Under the pieces are notes generated by a model. It did not search any database. It worked only from the letters and a program-made list of their open reading frames with translations, and was not told the DNA's origin. Source: an uncultured Mucilaginibacter sp. (lineage in GTDB: Bacteria; Bacteroidota; Bacteroidia; Sphingobacteriales; Sphingobacteriaceae). Taken from it: a stretch of DNA of 17,963 nt. The stretch's first letter is position 1. Each line of letters starts with the position of its first letter. The DNA lies in assembly GCF_946481715.1 (NCBI RefSeq), contig NZ_CAMLOV010000118.1:1-17963 (forward strand), written 5' to 3'. The position numbers and the translations under genes were made by a program. Below, piece by piece: positions 15,842 through 17,963 of the stretch.

Positions 15842-17383
15842 TTATTGCACCTTTATATTTTGCCCGGCGCTGCCGGGGATCCTGATGTGTTTTAAGATCA
15901 GGCGGCTTACCTTATTGAGCAATATCACGGGTTTCATTTTTACCTGCGGGATACTTAACGCATTTAGGTTGAGCCCATGTACATCATCGGCAATAAAAGC
16001 AGGGCGATAATCGGCTCCTTTACAGGTTAACACCATATTCTTAATTTTGATGCCATCAGCATGCCTAATATAAAAGCCCCATGCTGGCAATTCGCCAAAC
16101 ATGGAGAATTCGGGATAGTTAGGTATTCTTTCGGGTACTTTTTCAAGAGAATCTATCCCAAAATGGGCTACCTTCTTTTTTGCGCCTCCGGCATAATTGA
16201 TGATAATATTTTCAAGCGTGACGCCCTCTACCCTGCTACCCGGTATTCCAGTAACAGATGATGGAAAAACATTATGTGGCTCCATAACTACAGGCCCTTC
16301 CATGGGGTAACCGGCATCGGGCTTACCCGCCGGCACATCAACTTTTACATTGCCAATATATACCCTACGCAAGATTCCCGCAGGTGCTTTTTGGTTACGA
16401 TGACCCAGCCTTATCACAAGAGCATTACCCGTATTGGTGGCCTTAATATTACGGATGTCAATATCTTCAAGTGTTCCACCGTCAACAGTTTCAATCGCTA
16501 TTGCCGATCGGTAAGTGTCATAAACGCTGATATTTCTGATGGTTATCTTTTTGAATGCACCATGCGAAGCGGTGCCGAATTTCACTGCGCTTGCGCTTGA
16601 ACGCACCCTGCAATTAGCAATGTAAATATTTTCGCAGGCGCCATTCCGGTCTTCGGATTTTAGGCAGATCCCGTCATCGGCAACATTAAAAAAACTATTG
16701 GTGAGCTTTACATTTTTACAATCCACAATGTCTATCCCATCGTTGTTCCAGTAGGTAACACTTTCCACCTTTATACTGTCAATCACCAGGTTTGAGCAGT
16801 TTTTATAATTCTGTATCCAGCATAAGCCGTTTTTAATGGTTATGTTTTTAATGTTTATATCGCCGCAGTTTTTAAACTCAATAAGTTTAGGCCGATTATC
16901 TTCTGTTGGCCGCATCTGGTGCCAGGGATTGGGCGTGCGCCATTCCGTATCAATTAAGGTACGGGCATTTAACCGGCGGTAAATATCCTTTAGTAAATCC
17001 TCTCCCTGCCCATCAATAGTTCCCTGCCCGGTTATAGCAATATGGCGCTGATTGTTTGATACGATAAGTGGGGATGCCTTACCTTCGCCATAATCAGCCC
17101 GGATGGCGCTTCCCAACAAAACTGCATTTTTGCCAAGATGCAATTCAACGTTTGATTTGAGGGTGATAACCCCGGTAACAAACTTCCCGGCGGGAACTAA
17201 AACCAGGCCGCCGCCATTGGCCGATGCTTCGTCAATAGCCTTTTGAATTGCTGCTGTATTGTTAGTTTTGCCGTCGGCTATGCTTCCATAACGTTTAATA
17301 TTATAGGTTTTTATTTGTGCCGATACGGTTATACTGATAAAACCAGGTAACAAAAGGACGAAGATTTTGAAAACGTTTTTCAT
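15842..17383 (-). CDS. GH28 family glycoside hydrolase (polygalacturonase-like)
   Basis: 513 aa with a Sec signal peptide (about 1-22, ending TVSAQ). The N-terminal segment has the pectate-lyase-superfamily start YGSIADGKTNNTAAIQKAID (32-51) with GGGLVLVPAGKF, then a right-handed parallel beta-helix. GH28 catalytic motifs are present in variant form: NNDGID (213-218, for NTDGID), ADDGICLKS (235-243, for DDC.A.KS) and SHG (273-275, for GHG). Asp215, Asp236, Asp237 and His274 fill the usual acidic and His positions. The RIK motif is not evident; AIAIET stands near its place. Asp-based hydrolysis of galacturonan, or of galacturonic acid/rhamnose linkages, is likely; the exact substrate is open. 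It follows the acyltransferase gene by 21 bp on the same strand, so they are probably co-transcribed. Confidence 0.93.
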   Translation of the reverse strand: MKNVFKIFVLLLPGFISITVSAQIKTYNIKRYGSIADGKTNNTAAIQKAIDEASANGGGLVLVPAGKFVTGVITLKSNVELHLGKNAVLLGSAIRADYGEGKASPLIVSNNQRHIAITGQGTIDGQGEDLLKDIYRRLNARTLIDTEWRTPNPWHQMRPTEDNRPKLIEFKNCGDINIKNITIKNGLCWIQNYKNCSNLVIDSIKVESVTYWNNDGIDIVDCKNVKLTNSFFNVADDGICLKSEDRNGACENIYIANCRVRSSASAVKFGTASHGAFKKITIRNISVYDTYRSAIAIETVDGGTLEDIDIRNIKATNTGNALVIRLGHRNQKAPAGILRRVYIGNVKVDVPAGKPDAGYPMEGPVVMEPHNVFPSSVTGIPGSRVEGVTLENIIINYAGGAKKKVAHFGIDSLEKVPERIPNYPEFSMFGELPAWGFYIRHADGIKIKNMVLTCKGADYRPAFIADDVHGLNLNALSIPQVKMKPVILLNKVSRLILKHIRIPGSAGQNIKVQ

Positions 17384-17404
17384 TTAAATATTTGATATAA
17401 TTGG

Positions 17405-17963
17405 CTAAACTTTTAAAAATAACTTATTGCGATACAGGAGGTATAAAATCAGGAGTTGCACCATGGTAACACTTACAGCTGTCCACACGGCTTGCCATGC
17501 CACCGGGGTTAGGTGAACAAGTCCTCCGAACAAATAGGCTGCAGTATGGCCGAAATTAACCAGGCCTTCTGAACACAGGTAAATCAATATAGAATTGGTT
17601 CCTATCCATACAAAAGGGATAGCCCATTTTTTAAGCCCTGCTACATCAATAACCAGGTAAAATAACGATAAAAAGATCATGCTCCAACCACCCACATATA
17701 ACACGAACGAACTTGACCATAGGCGTTTATTGATAGGAAACTCCGGGTTCCATAGCCAGCCCAATCCAATTAATAACATACCTGCCCCAAAAAGCAACAG
17801 CCCTTTTTTGAGCATAGACCAGCGGGGCGATTCTAATTTTAAAAAGCTCCCCGTAAACACACCAAGCAATGCTGTGCCTATTGCGGGGATTGTTGAAAGT
17901 ACGCCCTCGGGGTCATGTATTTTATCATGCAACCTACCGGGCAAAAGCAGCCTGTCAACATAC
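17405..17963 (-). CDS. DUF5009 / HGSNAT-like membrane acyltransferase (partial, 5' end outside window)
   Basis: C-terminal 185 residues of an integral membrane protein; the frame is open to the right edge (starting YVDRLLLPGRLHDKIHDPEG) and ends in TAG at 17405. The phrase DRLLLPGRLHD..DPEGVLSTIPAIGTALLG is typical of the bacterial relatives of heparan-alpha-glucosaminide N-acetyltransferase (COG4299/DUF5009). Five hydrophobic helices follow, the last ending in basic NKLFLKV at the inner face. Eukaryotic relatives acetylate terminal glucosamine across a membrane; bacterial members often lie beside glycosidase genes and their substrates are mostly unknown. The N-terminal part with the proposed active-site His is outside the window. 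It leads into GH28 with 21 bp spacing, consistent with an operon. Confidence 0.9.
   Translation of the reverse strand, partial: YVDRLLLPGRLHDKIHDPEGVLSTIPAIGTALLGVFTGSFLKLESPRWSMLKKGLLLFGAGMLLIGLGWLWNPEFPINKRLWSSSFVLYVGGWSMIFLSLFYLVIDVAGLKKWAIPFVWIGTNSILIYLCSEGLVNFGHTAAYLFGGLVHLTPVAWQAVWTAVSVTMVQLLILYLLYRNKLFLKV

Noticed and set aside
1..17963. CRISPR array or anti-phage system
   Set aside because: No regularly spaced repeat array and no Cas, nuclease, reverse transcriptase or toxin-antitoxin-like product is visible; the novelty lies in the split regulator and the integration scar.

Overview
The window looks like chromosome of a plant- or soil-associated Bacteroidota, most likely family Sphingobacteriaceae (Mucilaginibacter/Pedobacter-like; the genus is a guess). 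The reasons are a SusC/SusD pair with a surface lipoprotein, a hybrid two-component system (HTCS) regulator, a TAnnTTTG-type promoter motif and weak Shine-Dalgarno sequences. All substantial genes are on the minus strand and read right to left.

Left block (1-10728): a polysaccharide utilization locus (PUL). In transcription order it holds an HTCS sensor/regulator (10728-6514), a 754-bp regulatory gap, a SusC-like TonB-dependent porin (5759-2562), a SusD-like glycan-binding lipoprotein (2535-919) and a lipoprotein with tandem IPT/TIG folds that runs off the left edge (873-1). The HTCS frame is cut by one in-frame TAA at 9145-9147. The two halves are in the same frame and together give the full 14 propeller blades, Y_Y_Y domain, kinase, receiver and AraC domain. 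It is therefore one ancestral gene with a nonsense codon. The gap upstream of susC carries a 15-bp inverted repeat (14/15) placed just upstream of a TACTTTTG promoter motif, a good candidate for the regulator's binding site.

Middle (10729-12417): a gene-poor stretch that looks like an integration scar. It holds a tRNA 3'-end-like sequence followed by a strong intrinsic terminator, a second near-identical copy of the 16-bp core 496 bp away, three TCACCAAA repeats at helical spacing, and the first ~16 codons of a Bacteroidota tyrosine recombinase. One small hypothetical ORF lies between the repeats.

Right block (12418-17963): in transcription order, a membrane acyltransferase of the DUF5009/HGSNAT type (partial at the right edge), a GH28 pectinase-family enzyme, a myo-inositol oxygenase with all six di-iron ligands, and a GH92 alpha-mannosidase-family enzyme. 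A LacI-type palindrome lies ahead of the inositol oxygenase and a perfect 17-bp hairpin follows it, so inositol oxygenase is probably its own transcription unit. The block suggests use of plant material (pectin, mannosylated glycans, inositol). Because the scar separates it from the SusCD/HTCS block, the two need not belong to one PUL.
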